A stretch of 8,367 nucleotides of DNA, taken from contig JAUVWC010000038.1 of NCBI GenBank assembly GCA_030604325.1, positions 1 to 8,367 on the forward strand. Reading direction: 5' to 3'. Shown piece after piece: positions 7,392 to 8,367 of this stretch. The stretch is from Candidatus Zixiibacteriota bacterium. Lineage in GTDB: Bacteria > Blakebacterota > Blakebacteria > Blakebacterales > Blakebacteraceae. The stretch's first letter is position 1; each line of letters begins with the position of its first letter. The position numbers were made by a program, and so were the translations under genes. A model generated the notes under the pieces. It was not told the origin of the DNA. It was given only the letters and a program-made list of their open reading frames with translations, and made no database searches.

Positions 7392-8210
7392 TCAGCCTAA
7401 CCAGCCGGCGTAAAGTTCCGGCCGCCTGTCCGGCAGGAACAGTTGTCGGGCGTATGATTTCCCAACCTCTTCGAGATCAACCTCCGCGTAGAGTATCTCC
7501 TCCTGGCCGCGGGCGGCCCGGCCGATTACCCTGCCGTCGGGGTCACACACGAACGACTCACCGGCGAATTCCAGGCCCTCCTCCCGGCCGACCCTATTGC
7601 ACAGAGCAACGAAATAGCCGTTCTGGAAGGCGGCGACCTGCATCTCCGCCTCGTAAAGACCTTCCGGCCATTCATCCACCGTTCCCGCCTGTGGTACTAC
7701 TACCAGCTCTGCGCCCCTCAGGGCGAGGGCGCGCATGTACTCCGGGTAGTGGCGATCGTAGCAGATGGCCACGCCGATGTTGCCAACCTTGGTGGTGTAG
7801 ACGGGAACCCCGCTGTCTCCGGGGGTGTAATAGCCCTTCTCGTGGAAGAAGTCGTAGTCGGTGATGTGAATCATGCGCGTCTTGCCCAGCAGGGAGCCGT
7901 CGGCATCGATGACCGGGGAGCAGTCGTAACAGAGGTTCCCCTCCCTTTCGAACAGGTTGAGCACCACAACCACACCCAGCTCCCGGGCCTTGGCGGCAAA
8001 TTGCTCAGTGACCGGGCCGGGAACAGGTTCGGCCTTCTGTGATACGTCGCCTTCGGCAGGATACTGGGGGTAGAAGCGTTCGAAAGCCAGCTCGGCGAAG
8101 CAGATCAGTCCGGCACCACCGGTGGCAGCCTCCTCCAAAGCCGATAGTCCCCGCCCTACGTTCTCCTGCTTGTCATTTCCCGCCTTCTGTTGCACCAGGG
8201 CAATGCGCAT
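7392..8210 (-). CDS. Nitrilase-superfamily carbon-nitrogen hydrolase, N-carbamoylputrescine amidase-like, with an altered catalytic lysine position
   Basis: The superfamily hydrolyses non-peptide C-N bonds with a Glu-Lys-Cys triad. This 272-residue protein resembles the N-carbamoylputrescine amidase/beta-ureidopropionase branch: Glu40 in FAELAF, the second glutamate Glu124 in FHEKGYYTPGD, nucleophile Cys150 in AICYDRHYPE, substrate-loop NRVGREEGLEFAGESF, and a C-terminal LFLPDRRPELY. However, the segment that normally reads Y-R-K-x-H-I reads T-R-M-I-H-I, so Met113 occupies the usual lysine position; Lys110 lies three residues earlier. Whether it is an active amidase is therefore uncertain, and the substrate is unknown. 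I start at ATG 8210 because AAGGGGAG (8219-8226) is 8 bases upstream. An in-frame ATG at 8231 would place that site inside the gene and add seven unconserved residues. No polyamine or pyrimidine catabolism gene adjoins it, and it converges on pckA with a 22-base gap and no clear terminator. Confidence 0.9.
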   Translation of the reverse strand: MRIALVQQKAGNDKQENVGRGLSALEEAATGGAGLICFAELAFERFYPQYPAEGDVSQKAEPVPGPVTEQFAAKARELGVVVVLNLFEREGNLCYDCSPVIDADGSLLGKTRMIHITDYDFFHEKGYYTPGDSGVPVYTTKVGNIGVAICYDRHYPEYMRALALRGAELVVVPQAGTVDEWPEGLYEAEMQVAAFQNGYFVALCNRVGREEGLEFAGESFVCDPDGRVIGRAARGQEEILYAEVDLEEVGKSYARQLFLPDRRPELYAGWLG

Positions 8211-8218
8211 CGCATCAT

Positions 8219-8226
8219 CTCCCCTT
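8219..8226 (-). promoter_or_regulatory. Ribosome binding site that fixes the nitrilase start
   Basis: AAGGGGAG on the minus strand ends 8 bases before the ATG at 8210. It overlaps codons that would be coding if the upstream in-frame ATG (8231) were used, so it favours the shorter protein. Confidence 0.75.
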
Positions 8227-8246
8227 CTCATAGGTCAGTTTGCTTC

Positions 8247-8275
8247 TTGACCATTAAATTAGTACAGAGTACGAA
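8247..8275 (+). promoter_or_regulatory. Weak plus-strand promoter-like sequence at the right end
   Basis: TTGACC (8247-8252, 5 of 6 bases) is followed by 17 bases and TACGAA (8270-8275, 3 of 6). It would fire rightwards from about 8282 towards a possible gene. An ATG at 8362, preceded by GGGGA with 5 intervening bases, may be that gene's start, but only two codons are visible. On the minus strand TTGTCC (8280-8285), an 18-base spacer and TAATTT (8256-8261) form an equally weak candidate for the nitrilase gene. Confidence 0.25.
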
Positions 8276-8277
8276 TT
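8257..8277. promoter_or_regulatory. Operator-like 21-bp inverted repeat upstream of the nitrilase gene
   Basis: Arms AATTAGTAC (8257-8265) and GTACGAATT (8269-8277) are reverse complements at 8 of 9 positions around AGA. The site is AT-rich against a GC-rich background, lies 47 bases upstream of the nitrilase start, and overlaps the promoter-like sequences on both strands. This size and symmetry suit a dimeric repressor or activator. No regulator gene is visible in the window to pair with it. Confidence 0.4.
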
Positions 8278-8318
8278 CTGGACAATCAGCTCCTGGCGAC
8301 ACAGATTAGACCGGGACG

Positions 8319-8341
8319 CTGTCTAAGGATCCTTGCGACAG
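8319..8341. repeat. Small dyad near the right edge
   Basis: CTGTC (8319-8323) pairs with GACAG (8337-8341), enclosing the perfect palindrome AAGGATCCTT (8325-8334) with one extra base on the left side and two on the right. There is no T-run on either strand. It could be a leader structure or protein site for a gene to the right, or chance. All three minus-strand frames close with stops in this end region, so it may also trail an incoming minus-strand gene. Confidence 0.25.
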
Positions 8342-8367
8342 TTCAGCCGACGGGGAACCGGATGAAC

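Overview
The window is a GC-rich (high fifties percent by eye), densely coded bacterial chromosomal segment of housekeeping genes. I see no mobile elements, phage genes, tRNA or rRNA genes, or CRISPR repeats. The gene set suggests a heterotrophic, probably double-membraned bacterium: Tat secretion, long-chain isoprenoid synthesis, an MsbA-type lipid exporter with an enlarged outer loop, and ATP-dependent PEP carboxykinase. The long first loop of the exporter recalls FCB-group and Gemmatimonadota-like relatives, but I cannot name a phylum with confidence.

Layout. Positions 1-4602 hold four minus-strand genes, in transcription order: holA (DNA polymerase III delta subunit), tatC, a long-chain polyprenyl diphosphate synthase, and an MsbA-like ABC exporter whose C-terminal end lies beyond base 1. 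holA and tatC are 6 bases apart. The synthase and exporter are 22 bases apart. A 92-base gap between tatC and the synthase contains a good sigma-70-type promoter (TTGACA, 17-base spacer, TAGATT) just downstream of a dyad at the tatC stop, so the block probably forms two transcription units.

A 179-base divergent gap (4603-4781) leads to two plus-strand genes: a flippase-like membrane protein (4782-5726) and ATP-dependent PEP carboxykinase (5780-7369). A nitrilase-superfamily amidohydrolase (7392-8210, minus) converges on pckA with a 22-base gap. The last 157 bases hold its ribosome binding site, a near-perfect 21-bp dyad that looks like an operator, weak promoter-like sequences on both strands, and possibly the first codons of a divergent gene at the right edge.

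Functions. The synthase, ABC exporter and flippase-like protein all concern isoprenoid or lipid handling at the cytoplasmic membrane, and TatC inserts the Tat receptor there. pckA links the TCA cycle to gluconeogenesis. The nitrilase homologue probably hydrolyses an N-carbamoyl compound or related amide.

I did not find a new multi-gene system. The most notable observation is that the nitrilase homologue has methionine where the family's catalytic lysine is expected. Next are the operator-like dyad upstream of the same gene and a promoter geometry suggesting a leaderless holA transcript.
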